Origin: Gammaproteobacteria bacterium
GTDB taxonomy: Bacteria; Pseudomonadota; Gammaproteobacteria; QZLD01
Length of the DNA stretch: 42,002 nucleotides
Assembly (NCBI GenBank): GCA_004796385.1
Contig: QZLD01000142.1
Coordinates: forward strand, 1 to 42,002
Direction: 5' to 3'
Under the pieces are notes generated by a model. It saw nothing but the letters and a program-made list of their open reading frames with translations. It made no database searches and was not told where the DNA came from. Every line of letters begins with the position of its first letter. Position 1 is the first letter of the stretch. This document shows positions 1 through 8,146 of the stretch, piece after piece. The translations under genes and the position numbers were made by a program.

Positions 1-1
1 C

Positions 2-931
2 AACTCCTTCTCTGGTGATAATGGTGGATTAGACTCCATGACTAATGATTTAAAAGAGCTTGGAGATTTTATTAACGCCATTGACTCCGGAGATGAAATA
101 GCAAAACAAAAGATTCACGATCTTAATAATCCGATAAATAAAATGTTGCGTTCATCAAAGCAACTGCCTCCTACTTTGGGAAACATGACCGCTCAAATTG
201 CTAATGATAGTAATAAAGTAGCCCAATCAAAAACTAAAGGAGATATTGAGGATGTTCTTAAAAGCCATGTTCATGAAGAGTACAGGGCAAAAATACGATT
301 TAGATATCCATTAAGCAGAAAATCCAGAAATGAAGTAACCCTTGCCGACTTTGGTGAATTTTTTGGTTATGGAGGCACAATGGAATCGTTTTTCGAGGAG
401 CATCTTAAACCAATAGTTAATACATCAAAAAGATACTGGAGCTGGAATGATGGAATCAAATACAGCGCAAAAACTTTAAGACAATTTCAAAGGGCGGATG
501 ATATTAAAAAAATTTTTTTTAAAAAAGACTCACGCACTCCCAAGATCAGGTTTTCGCTAAAACCAATCTCAATGAGTTCTCATGTAGAACAGTTCCTGTT
601 AGATCTTAATGGTCAAATTCTTACATATAAACATGGGGCTCAAATTGCCACAGCAATGGAATGGCCGGGAGAGATTCTTAATGGAAAAGTAAGAGTTGTC
701 TTCACTCCACTTGGAGGCGGCATACCGGCAGCTATAGAAAAATCAGGTACTTGGGCATGGTTTAGAATTCTGGACATGATGCTGGTACAAAGAACAAATA
801 GCTCAAATATTTATCATGTAACTTTTGACTTAAATGGCAGTAAAGCAACATTTGAACTAAGAGCAGAAAGTGCGGTAAATCCATTTGGAACAAACAATCT
901 GCGCCTTTTTAGATGCCCAGCAAAGATGTGA
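2..931 (+). CDS. tssM: Type VI secretion inner-membrane protein TssM (IcmF family), C-terminal part, truncated by window edge
   Basis: The reading frame is open from base 2, so the ATG listed at 38 is internal; about 309 residues of the C-terminus are present. TssM is the inner-membrane, periplasm-spanning component that with TssL and TssJ forms the T6SS membrane complex. The visible part corresponds to the periplasmic C-terminal domain: the stretch WPGEILNGKVRVVF followed by SGTWAWFRILD matches the family's usual pattern of a WPG motif, a beta strand and a 'G-W-FR-hydrophobic' segment. The protein ends seven bases before the tagF start, and tagF and a PP2C phosphatase follow on the same strand, which is a familiar T6SS gene order. 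The N-terminal membrane helices and the ATPase-like cytoplasmic domain must lie outside the window. The identity is supported by both motif and neighbours. Confidence 0.85.
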   Translation, partial: NSFSGDNGGLDSMTNDLKELGDFINAIDSGDEIAKQKIHDLNNPINKMLRSSKQLPPTLGNMTAQIANDSNKVAQSKTKGDIEDVLKSHVHEEYRAKIRFRYPLSRKSRNEVTLADFGEFFGYGGTMESFFEEHLKPIVNTSKRYWSWNDGIKYSAKTLRQFQRADDIKKIFFKKDSRTPKIRFSLKPISMSSHVEQFLLDLNGQILTYKHGAQIATAMEWPGEILNGKVRVVFTPLGGGIPAAIEKSGTWAWFRILDMMLVQRTNSSNIYHVTFDLNGSKATFELRAESAVNPFGTNNLRLFRCPAKM

Positions 932-938
932 GAAACTT

Positions 939-1688
939 ATGGAAGAAACACAAAACAGTAAAGTAGGATTATACGGAAAAATTCCGGGGCACGGTGATTT
1001 TGTCAGCCGCAACCTTGAAGATGAATTTATGGTTCCCTGGGATCAATGGCTGCAAAATGTTATCAGTGTCAGTCGGGAACAATTGGAAAACCTGTGGTTA
1101 CAAACATTTCTTACAAGTCCGATATGGCGCTTTTCCTTTGAAGGAGGTGCCTGCGGAGCTTATCCCATGACTGGAGTTATGATTCCCAGTGTTGATAAGG
1201 TTGGAAGATATTTCCCTTTCGTTTTGGCTGCGCCCATAACCAACTCTCCGCTGCACCACCTTATTAACGATGAAGAGTGGTATAACCATGCTGAAGATAT
1301 TCTGCTGGCAACACTAGAGAGTGATATTAAAGTTGATCAGGTATTGGAAATGACAGCTGCCATGCCGGAGTTATCGTCGGCAAAATTAACAGAAAGCAAT
1401 GCAATTCAAGTACACCACTCATTCGACACTCCCAAACATGCAAAAATGGTCTGGGGTGCATCAACAGCTGAGTTTGACTCTGTGAAAGATGCACTACCCG
1501 GATTTTTTGAAGTTGCACTAAATGAATTCTTTTCCCCATATTCTTTATGGTGGACTAATGGCTCTGAACAGATAGATAGATCACTGCTTGTATGTGACGG
1601 AATGCCACCACTTGCTGGATTTGCAGCCATGCTTGATGGAAATTGGGACCAGTGGGGCTGGCCCAGACATCAATTAATCAAATACTAA
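939..1688 (+). CDS. tagF: Type VI secretion accessory protein TagF
   Basis: A protein of 249 residues. The start at 939 (MEETQNSKVGLYGK) is preferred over the track start at 885, which would overlap tssM by 47 bases. The N-terminus GLYGKIPGHGDFVSRNL is the hallmark of the TagF/ImpM family: G-[KL]-P-GDF-R followed by a conserved 'W..WL' segment, here WDQWLQNVI. A central LTSPIWRFSF and a GVMIPSVDKVGRYFPF segment also fit the family. TagF proteins are cytoplasmic and in characterised systems act in post-translational control of T6SS firing, in the threonine-phosphorylation pathway or independently of it. The gene lies between tssM and a PP2C phosphatase, as in other T6SS loci, and all three are probably co-transcribed. 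No truncation or frameshift is seen. Confidence 0.87.
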   Translation: MEETQNSKVGLYGKIPGHGDFVSRNLEDEFMVPWDQWLQNVISVSREQLENLWLQTFLTSPIWRFSFEGGACGAYPMTGVMIPSVDKVGRYFPFVLAAPITNSPLHHLINDEEWYNHAEDILLATLESDIKVDQVLEMTAAMPELSSAKLTESNAIQVHHSFDTPKHAKMVWGASTAEFDSVKDALPGFFEVALNEFFSPYSLWWTNGSEQIDRSLLVCDGMPPLAGFAAMLDGNWDQWGWPRHQLIKY

Positions 1689-1703
1689 TAATTAGAGAGT
1701 TTT

Positions 1704-2441
1704 ATGTATACAACACAAATTGTAAGCCAACGCTGGATATCCTGTTCCAAAACGGATAAAGGCAATGTTCGCAAAATTAATGAAGATTCCATGCTTGATA
1801 TGCCTGCAAAAGGGCTGTGGGTAGTTGCTGATGGAATGGGAGGACACGAAGCAGGAGACCTTGCAAGCCAAACAGTTATAGATAAAATGGCTGAAATAGA
1901 TTCTGATGATCTTCTTTGCGACCATTACTACTACATAACAGAAGCTATTCAAACTGCAAATAGAGAAATACTGGAAGTATCGAAAAATAAATTCAATGGA
2001 GCCGTAATTGGCTCTACAGTGGTTATTCTGTATCTGCAAAATGATACTATCAACTTTCTCTGGGCAGGCGATAGTCGTGGTTATCTGCTAAGAGACAATA
2101 AATTAACACAAATAACTACAGATCACAGTGAAGTTCAGGAGCTGGTAGCAAGAGGACTTATTCCTAAAGAAGAAGCTGAAAACCATCCCCGAGCCAATGT
2201 TATTACCAGAGCTGTCGGCGCAGTAGAAGATCTTGATTTAGATAGCATTAGCTGCCGTTATCAACGGGGCGATATAATTTTGCTGTGTAGTGATGGACTG
2301 ATAAGAGATATTAACGATAATGAAATTGAAGAGATAATTAAATATAAAGATATTGATGACAGCTTGGAACGTCTCATGAAAACCTGTCTTGACAGAACAG
2401 CCGCGGACAATGTCACAATAATTTTAGTTAGGATATTGTAA
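1704..2441 (+). CDS. pppA: PP2C-family serine/threonine phosphatase, T6SS-associated (PppA-like)
   Basis: A protein of 245 residues, the usual length for a stand-alone bacterial PP2C. The metal-binding motifs appear in order: DKGNVRKINEDS near residue 20, VADGMGGHEAGDLAS near 45-60, WAGDSRGYLLR near 120, TRAVG near 170, LLCSDGL near 195 and DNVTIILVR at the C-terminus. In T6SS loci PppA dephosphorylates Fha or other targets of the kinase PpkA and so opposes kinase activation. It starts 15 bases after tagF, on the same strand, and AGAGAG precedes the ATG. Its stop lies two bases from the stop of the convergent membrane-protein gene, so it is probably the last gene of the T6SS transcript. No PpkA or Fha gene is in the window, so the T6SS role is inferred from position. 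Confidence 0.85.
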   Translation: MYTTQIVSQRWISCSKTDKGNVRKINEDSMLDMPAKGLWVVADGMGGHEAGDLASQTVIDKMAEIDSDDLLCDHYYYITEAIQTANREILEVSKNKFNGAVIGSTVVILYLQNDTINFLWAGDSRGYLLRDNKLTQITTDHSEVQELVARGLIPKEEAENHPRANVITRAVGAVEDLDLDSISCRYQRGDIILLCSDGLIRDINDNEIEEIIKYKDIDDSLERLMKTCLDRTAADNVTIILVRIL

Positions 2442-2443
2442 TT

Positions 2444-4261
2444 TTACAAACTGTTTATACCGTCTATCTTTACTGTTTTCCCAGTATCAGGAAGAGTAAA
2501 TTTCTTATATTTTCCTTTATCCTCAACCACATCCCAGTAATACCAAAGGTTTGTGCTACTGTTAATATCTTTAAAGCTATAGATTATTTCGGTTGGTTCA
2601 CTGTTTTCATTTACTGCAATCACTTCAATTGTCACATCAGGAAAAGATCTCTTATAACCTAACGAAATCAAATGCTTATAATTACTAAACAGTGTATCGC
2701 GTACAGCTACTGAATCAGTATAGATTTTCATTCCACTATCAATAGAAATTTTTAGTTTATTCTCATCTGTTCTTGTTATATCAATTGATTCGTAAGATGA
2801 AGTTAATATTCTGGCACTTTCAGGCAACTGCTTTTCAAAGTATGAAAATTGGTAAGGCAGATATAACCATTGGAAAGAGTGTGGTGAACTAATTAGATAA
2901 ACCCTTTTTTCAGATAAGTCCTGGCTAAGAAATATAATATCGGCATCATTATTTTTTTTCTTAACCATTCCCTGATACAGATAAACCGAAAGGCATAGCA
3001 ATGCTATAAATGAAATGAATATATTAAACCCCAGATAAACAACCTTATACGCCTTATACACACAACAATTTTTGTTTTGGTAATAATTAAAGGCAAGTAT
3101 AAAAAAACCGAACATCATTACCGAAACAAAGATCAGCAATCGCCCGCTTATCATTCCGATTGCAACCGGAGGAACTACACTAAAAAGTGCCCCAACAAGA
3201 AAGAACCTTGCCAGCTTTACCTCTTTAATAAACTGCCTGTTTAATATTAGCGTTAAAAGAAATATCGCAGCACCAATAACTGCATAAATGACCTTTGTTA
3301 AAGGAGAAAATAAATTATAGAGCATATCAACACCAGATATCTGATTAAGAATCAGTGCCGGCCCCCTTGTAAAAACCACCTCAACAAATCCTTTAAAATT
3401 TTTAATAGGATCAACATAAAGCCCATTATTTAATGCTCCATAATGACCACTCTGATAGCAGATCCTCCATAAAACAACTAATAAAAGATATGGAGCAAAG
3501 GTGATTATTTTCTTTTTAATTGATTCAGGTGAAATAAAAAGAATATACGCCATAATCAATCCTGCTGAACCTATACCGGCCTCTGCTGATAAGAGTGCAA
3601 GACCAAAAAAAACCAAACTTAGAATCCGGTTTTTCAAACTGTTTGTAAGAAGCATAAAATAAAAAGATAACAACCCAAATGAGCCTGCCATAAGTGCGTT
3701 ACGACTGGCGATCCATCCAAGGCTTTCATAAAGGCTTAAATCAACAACCAAAAACAACAAACCAAAGGCTGCCAATTTTTTTCCATTCATGGAGGTATCT
3801 TTAAACAGATGCTTAAATACCAAATATCCAGATAGTAGATAGAGCATAAACCAGAAAATACTGTGTAAGTGCATCATGGCTATTGAGTCAGGCCATAGCT
3901 TATAATCCAGCCAGTGACTTATTGATGCCAGTGGCCGCCAGAAACTCAGCTGTACCTCATCACTCCCCCACCACGGATATACCCCAATCTCTTTCATACG
4001 ATTAATATTGGTTCTGTCCTTTGGAAAAAATGAGAACAGGGTCATGGCTGCATCGGTAGCACCTATATCGCCATCTGCATTTTGAAAACCCAGTTGTTGC
4101 AACTGATGCGAACCTTTTAACGCCACATAGTGAAAATAATCATCAGCAGCAAGAGGAACCTTTATAGAGGACAAAGCGAAAAACAGAGCCAGAAAAAAAA
4201 GAAGCCATGGCTTACTTACAAACTTAATAAATAGCTGTGAAGTCTTATTAATTAAAGCCAT
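2444..4261 (-). CDS. Polytopic membrane protein, candidate GT-C-fold glycosyltransferase
   Basis: A protein of 605 residues with about ten predicted membrane helices in the first 430 residues (for example WLLFFLALFFALSSI, FWFMLYLLSGYLVF and IYAVIGAAIFLLTLIL), then a soluble C-terminal part of about 170 residues. Directly after the first helix comes LAADDYFHYVAL, an acidic pair in the first extracytoplasmic loop. This is where GT-C glycosyltransferases that use polyprenyl-phosphate sugars carry catalytic acidic residues. The gene lies 90 bases downstream of the HAD-UbiA gene in the same orientation, so it may transfer the lipid-linked pentose made by the three upstream enzymes. Pseudomonas pilin arabinosyltransferase TfpW is a known precedent for a GT-C enzyme beside DprE1/DprE2/UbiA homologues. 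I recognise no specific family; the GT-C call is inferred from topology, the acidic loop and context. It could be an O-antigen ligase-like or other membrane protein. Confidence 0.55.
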   Translation of the reverse strand: MALINKTSQLFIKFVSKPWLLFFLALFFALSSIKVPLAADDYFHYVALKGSHQLQQLGFQNADGDIGATDAAMTLFSFFPKDRTNINRMKEIGVYPWWGSDEVQLSFWRPLASISHWLDYKLWPDSIAMMHLHSIFWFMLYLLSGYLVFKHLFKDTSMNGKKLAAFGLLFLVVDLSLYESLGWIASRNALMAGSFGLLSFYFMLLTNSLKNRILSLVFFGLALLSAEAGIGSAGLIMAYILFISPESIKKKIITFAPYLLLVVLWRICYQSGHYGALNNGLYVDPIKNFKGFVEVVFTRGPALILNQISGVDMLYNLFSPLTKVIYAVIGAAIFLLTLILNRQFIKEVKLARFFLVGALFSVVPPVAIGMISGRLLIFVSVMMFGFFILAFNYYQNKNCCVYKAYKVVYLGFNIFISFIALLCLSVYLYQGMVKKKNNDADIIFLSQDLSEKRVYLISSPHSFQWLYLPYQFSYFEKQLPESARILTSSYESIDITRTDENKLKISIDSGMKIYTDSVAVRDTLFSNYKHLISLGYKRSFPDVTIEVIAVNENSEPTEIIYSFKDINSSTNLWYYWDVVEDKGKYKKFTLPDTGKTVKIDGINSL

Positions 4262-4351
4262 AATAGCAACAACCTATTTGTTAGAGCCTGATAGGCTGTC
4301 TCAATAAATAAAAAAGTAAAGTTAACTTACCAAAATAATTATCACTAATAC

Positions 4352-5803
4352 TTATAGTGCCTGAATCTGAATATAACTTTGGTTCGCCAAAGCCAAAAAT
4401 AATGCCGAGATAAGAGCTACAACCCAGCTACCCTTGTCTTTAATAGCGAAAACAATAGGGTCTTCGTGCATATTGCCTCTTGCTGTTATTAACCAGATTC
4501 TGCTTATCCAAAACAGTATCAAAGGGCAGATAAACCAGAGCATACCAGGGTTTTTATAAAGCTTTTCATCAAGGCTGTTTATATAAAGAGCAAATACCAA
4601 AACGGCAAGATAACCACTTGCCGTTCCCATACTATTGACTATAGTAAGATCCGAAACAGAATATCCCCTCCCCTTTGCCTGCTCTTTTTTACTATTAATA
4701 AGATTAATAAGCTCTGATGCTCTTTTAACCAGCGCCAAACTTAAAAATACAAACACGGAAAATGCCAAGAGCCAGAAACTAGGAGATATCTTACAAGCCG
4801 CAGCACCTGCAACTACCCTGCTTGTAAAAAGTCCGGCAAGAACTATTACATCAACCATTGGAAGAGTTTTTAATTTAAAGGAATAGATAAGTGTCGTGCC
4901 AATATAAATAGCAAGTACAACTGCAAATTTCCACGGAATAAAAAAGAGCATTATCATACTTAAAACAAATAGTAAAAACGCAATCATCAGTCCATGCAGG
5001 ATTGATATATCGCCGGATGCAAAGGCTCTTTTCTTTTTATAACTGTTGGCTCTGTCTGCATCCAGATCTAAAAGATCATTTACAACATATGTTGCCGATG
5101 CACATAGGCCAAAACAGACGAAAGCCAAAAGCGCACTAATCACAAGAGGAGTCTGACTGAATTCGTGAGATGCCAGTAGTGGCACAAAAATCAAGGCATT
5201 TTTGGTCCACTGATGAATTCTGATAGCCTTAAGATACTTTTTTATGCTCGCCGTCTTTCTATCAAAAATGAGCTCAACTTCGCAGCTTTTTTTGGCAATC
5301 TCTATTGTTCCAGGCTTGGCATTAACAACAATAGCCTTTCTTGATATCTCCCATATATGGCCATCTTTCGCCTCATTTCCTGCGTAGTCGAAATTTCTTT
5401 TACCATAGGTCTTTTCCAGATACTCCGCCTTATTTCTTCCGGTAAGATTTACTGCATCATCTGTTGAAACAACACCACTGAATATTCCCAGATAATCAGC
5501 TATCTTCTCAGCATATTTCTTATAACTGCCGGTAACCAAAACCAGTTCACGCTTTTCGCCGAACTGAGCCTTCAGATATTCTAAAAATTCATAATCGTAA
5601 GGAAGATTTTCGACATCTATTTCAGAACGGTTTGCAAGCTCTCTTTTAAGATGCTGTTTACCCTGCATTAACCAGAAAGGCACCATAAAAACAATGTAAA
5701 GATGCCTTTTAAATGCCCTGACAAATGACTCAAGCATAATATCGCTACGAATCAGTGTGCCATCAAGATCGACACACAAAGGAATATTCGGCTTTTGTGA
5801 CAT
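4352..5803 (-). CDS. HAD phosphatase-UbiA prenyltransferase fusion (decaprenyl-phosphate phosphoribosyltransferase type)
   Basis: A protein of 483 residues. The start at 5803 (MSQKPNIPLCVDLDG) is preferred: AAGG lies eight bases upstream and this avoids overlap with the preceding gene. The N-terminal third is a HAD hydrolase, with motif I CVDLDGTLIRSD, motif II LVTGSYKKYA and a late GNEAKDGHIWE acidic motif. The C-terminal two thirds is a UbiA membrane prenyltransferase with about eight helices; NDLLDLDADRANSYKKKR is the first Asp-rich motif, and DVIVLAGLFTSRVVAGAA matches the second conserved region of the mycobacterial Rv3806c type. That enzyme joins PRPP to polyprenyl phosphate, and the fused HAD domain could remove the 5-phosphate from the product. 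The two downstream steps match the dprE1-like and dprE2-like genes encoded immediately upstream. The substrate assignment is inference; other UbiA acceptors are possible. Confidence 0.8.
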   Translation of the reverse strand: MSQKPNIPLCVDLDGTLIRSDIMLESFVRAFKRHLYIVFMVPFWLMQGKQHLKRELANRSEIDVENLPYDYEFLEYLKAQFGEKRELVLVTGSYKKYAEKIADYLGIFSGVVSTDDAVNLTGRNKAEYLEKTYGKRNFDYAGNEAKDGHIWEISRKAIVVNAKPGTIEIAKKSCEVELIFDRKTASIKKYLKAIRIHQWTKNALIFVPLLASHEFSQTPLVISALLAFVCFGLCASATYVVNDLLDLDADRANSYKKKRAFASGDISILHGLMIAFLLFVLSMIMLFFIPWKFAVVLAIYIGTTLIYSFKLKTLPMVDVIVLAGLFTSRVVAGAAACKISPSFWLLAFSVFVFLSLALVKRASELINLINSKKEQAKGRGYSVSDLTIVNSMGTASGYLAVLVFALYINSLDEKLYKNPGMLWFICPLILFWISRIWLITARGNMHEDPIVFAIKDKGSWVVALISALFLALANQSYIQIQAL

Positions 5804-5816
5804 TACATGAACCTTA

Positions 5817-6554
5817 TTATAATTTTGTTTTTTTGAATACAAATTCAGGAATAGAGGTAATAACCATCATTACACAGCGCCAAAACCATTTAGTATATAT
5901 GGTGTTTTTTCTTTTCTGCTGAGCCTTAACTATATCTCTGGCAACCTCTTCAGGCTCGGCAGTTAGTTTTGCAGGCAAATCCATTCCTTCAGTCATTCTG
6001 GTATTCACAAACCCGGGTTTTACTGTAACTACATGAACACCGCTTGCATAAAGACGATGGCGCAAGCCAGAAAGATAGGCTGTAAGACCTGCCTTAGCAC
6101 TTCCATACAGGTAGTTGCTCTGCCGTCCCCTGTCTCCTGCAACAGATGACACACCTACAATAAATCCACTCTTTTTGCTCTCATAATCGTTGGCTATAAC
6201 ATTTAGCAGAGAAACTGCTCCAACATAGTTGGTATTTATAATTCTTTGTGTCTCTTCAAAATCCGCCTGCGCCTTTATCTGATCTCCCAGATACCCGATG
6301 AACAACAGCGTACCTTCAGGTTTTGGATCGAGTTTTTCGTAAAAATCAGCATGGGATGCAAAATCCACTGCATCAACCTCGACTGTTTCAGCTTCAATAT
6401 TGTATTTTACCTTCAAGTCTGTGGCGGTTGCTTCGGCCTCTTCCTTTTCCTGCGCTCTGGTTGCCAAATAGAGGCTTTTTCCCTGTTTAGCATATTCTGC
6501 AGCCACTGCCTTAGCGATATCCGACGCTGCTCCTAATATCAATATATATGACAT
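5817..6554 (-). CDS. dprE2: Short-chain dehydrogenase, DprE2-like (polyprenylphosphoryl-2-keto-ribose reductase)
   Basis: A protein of 245 residues, the common SDR length. It starts with a Rossmann fold (ILILGAASDIAKAVAAEYAK) in which the usual TGxxxGIG is GAASDIA, the form found in DprE2. The catalytic Ser is in VGVSSVAGDRG and the YxxxK pair in NYLYGSAKAGL. DprE2 with DprE1 epimerises polyprenylphosphoryl-ribose to the arabinose form: DprE1 oxidises C2 and DprE2 reduces the keto intermediate with NADH. The gene starts one base after the dprE1-like stop and ends 13 bases before the HAD-UbiA start, so the three are almost certainly translated from one mRNA. The C-terminus is basic and hydrophobic (FWRCVMMVITSIPEFVF), as in family members that stay near the membrane. 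The specific substrate is inferred from the partners. Confidence 0.82.
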   Translation of the reverse strand: MSYILILGAASDIAKAVAAEYAKQGKSLYLATRAQEKEEAEATATDLKVKYNIEAETVEVDAVDFASHADFYEKLDPKPEGTLLFIGYLGDQIKAQADFEETQRIINTNYVGAVSLLNVIANDYESKKSGFIVGVSSVAGDRGRQSNYLYGSAKAGLTAYLSGLRHRLYASGVHVVTVKPGFVNTRMTEGMDLPAKLTAEPEEVARDIVKAQQKRKNTIYTKWFWRCVMMVITSIPEFVFKKTKL

Positions 6555-6555
6555 A

Positions 6556-7878
6556 TTAAATCCCTACTCTCTTTGATTGTAATGAGGCGAACCTGTTATC
6601 AGGATCATATTTATGTTTTAGCTCCTTAAACCTTTCTGCATAAGGATATCCGGCAAGCATTTTTGGCTCCATTCTTACGTCTTTTGCAAAATAGAGACGC
6701 CCGCCATAGTCAAGCACCAAGTCATCAAGCTCGTCCAACAATTTGAAAAGACCGTTTTTAATTGGAAAATCAAGCGCCAGCGTGTAACCCTCTTTCGGAA
6801 ATGAGAAGAGGTCATCCTGCTGCCCAAACAGTTTCAATACTGCAAGAAAAGACCCCTGACCACTCTCAGCTATTCTGGAAAGCACCTTTCCAAGCCCTTC
6901 TCTGCCTGCATCTTTCGGCAATACAAACTGATATTGTGTAAAACCGCGCTTGCCGTAAATTCTGTTCCAGTTCAAAACTCCATCCAGAGGATAGAAAAAC
7001 TGATCATAATCTACTATTGAAACCTTGCTTTCCTTTGGCCCCTTCATGTAATAAAGAGCATTAAATGCCTTTACTGTCAATGGGTTAAGCGCAAAAGATG
7101 GAAAGTTTATCGGAACATTTAATTTGAGTTTTTTAGGAAGAATCAATGGCGCTCTGCGATGCTTGATTTTAACCAGTTCATTTTCACCGGCATGCTCTCC
7201 ACGCATCATCAGAGAGCGCCCCATATTTTCACCCTGCATAAGACAGTCAATCCAGGCTACAGAGTATGTCCAGTCATCTGAGTCTTCAAATACATCCATT
7301 ATTTCAGATAAATTTTTTGCCTTGATCATCTCTTGGCGTATAAAAGCTGTTTCAACACGAATCAAATTCATGGATACTCGCAGTATATAGCCTGTAAGCC
7401 CCATACCTCCTGCGGTTGCTTCAAACAGTTCGGAGTTTTCATCCTTGCTACATCTGACTACCTCACCTGAGGCAAGCATAATCTCCATCCAGTTAACGTG
7501 GTGGCAGAATGATCCTGAAAGATGGTGATTTTTTCCGTGGACATTTGAGGCTATAGCACCGCCAACTGTTACAAATTTTGTACCGGGAGTTGTCGGCAAA
7601 AACCAACCTCGAGAGACAAATACATCAAGAATATCCTCAAGAGAAACACCGGATTCACAAACAAGTTCACCACTCTCCTCATCAAAGCTGATCATACGAT
7701 TAAAACGCAGTGAGGAAACAACAGTTTGTGACAGAGAGCTGTCTCCATAACACCGACCTAACCCCCTCGGAATAACCTCTTTGGCTTCGGATATAATTTT
7801 AGATAACTTACCTTCATTTACGAAAGACCTGAAATCAACATCCACTTCGGGGTAATTCCCCCAGTTCGATAGCTTCAT
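6556..7878 (-). CDS. dprE1: FAD-linked oxidoreductase, DprE1-like (polyprenylphosphoryl-ribose 2-oxidase)
   Basis: A protein of 440 residues, close to mycobacterial DprE1. The vanillyl-alcohol-oxidase-type FAD domain shows RGLGRCYGDSSL near residue 40, PGTKFVTVGGAIASNVHGKN near 97-117 and GGMGLTGYILRV near 155. The C-terminal part has WNRIYGKRGFTQYQFVLP, LDFPIKNG and GGRLYFAKDVR, where the Lys in FAKD (about residue 399) matches the essential DprE1 lysine. It oxidises the C2 hydroxyl of polyprenylphosphoryl-ribofuranose; the DprE2-like product finishes the epimerisation. In DprE1 the residue targeted by benzothiazinones is a Cys in a WNICVDFPI context; here the aligned segment is YTLALDFPI, with Ala. 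It is the first gene of the putative four-gene transcript, with a 268-base intergenic region upstream. Confidence 0.87.
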   Translation of the reverse strand: MKLSNWGNYPEVDVDFRSFVNEGKLSKIISEAKEVIPRGLGRCYGDSSLSQTVVSSLRFNRMISFDEESGELVCESGVSLEDILDVFVSRGWFLPTTPGTKFVTVGGAIASNVHGKNHHLSGSFCHHVNWMEIMLASGEVVRCSKDENSELFEATAGGMGLTGYILRVSMNLIRVETAFIRQEMIKAKNLSEIMDVFEDSDDWTYSVAWIDCLMQGENMGRSLMMRGEHAGENELVKIKHRRAPLILPKKLKLNVPINFPSFALNPLTVKAFNALYYMKGPKESKVSIVDYDQFFYPLDGVLNWNRIYGKRGFTQYQFVLPKDAGREGLGKVLSRIAESGQGSFLAVLKLFGQQDDLFSFPKEGYTLALDFPIKNGLFKLLDELDDLVLDYGGRLYFAKDVRMEPKMLAGYPYAERFKELKHKYDPDNRFASLQSKRVGI

Positions 7879-8146
7879 AACTTTAATTTCCCGAATTTAA
7901 CACACATAGAACCTTTAAAATAAATCTATAACAGCAAATTTGATTGCATTAATCTCAAACAACTTCGTCCTTTGCGCTTTATTATTTTTTTAGAAAAGCT
8001 TATTTATACTAAATATGTTCAATAGTTGCAGAACTTCCTAATTACAACAAAACAGCTAACTATTAGCAAGAGCAGACAGCCATTTTACTATATAAAAAAA
8101 CACGCCATATTTCAGGCGTGTTTTTTATTCAAAATTTTCGAACATG
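7879..8146. other. Intergenic region between rpoS and the dprE1-like gene
   Basis: A 268-base AT-rich gap. It contains the rpoS terminator (8094-8126) and must also hold the promoter of the dprE1-dprE2-UbiA-GT-C transcript, because both flanking genes are on the minus strand. I could not find a convincing -35/-10 pair. No small ORF or RNA gene is evident. Confidence 0.6.
8094..8126 (-). terminator. Rho-independent terminator of rpoS
   Basis: The sequence AAAAAACACGCC, an eight-base loop and GGCGTGTTTTTT form a GC-rich six-base-pair stem that extends to twelve pairs through flanking A and T tracts. It sits about 20 bases past the rpoS stop. The A/T tracts make it potentially bidirectional, but only rpoS is transcribed into it. 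Confidence 0.9.

Noticed and set aside
1692-2039. Minus-strand ORF of 115 aa opposite the PP2C gene
   Set aside because: It lies fully opposite a gene with all PP2C motifs intact and has no family features; it is a shadow ORF.
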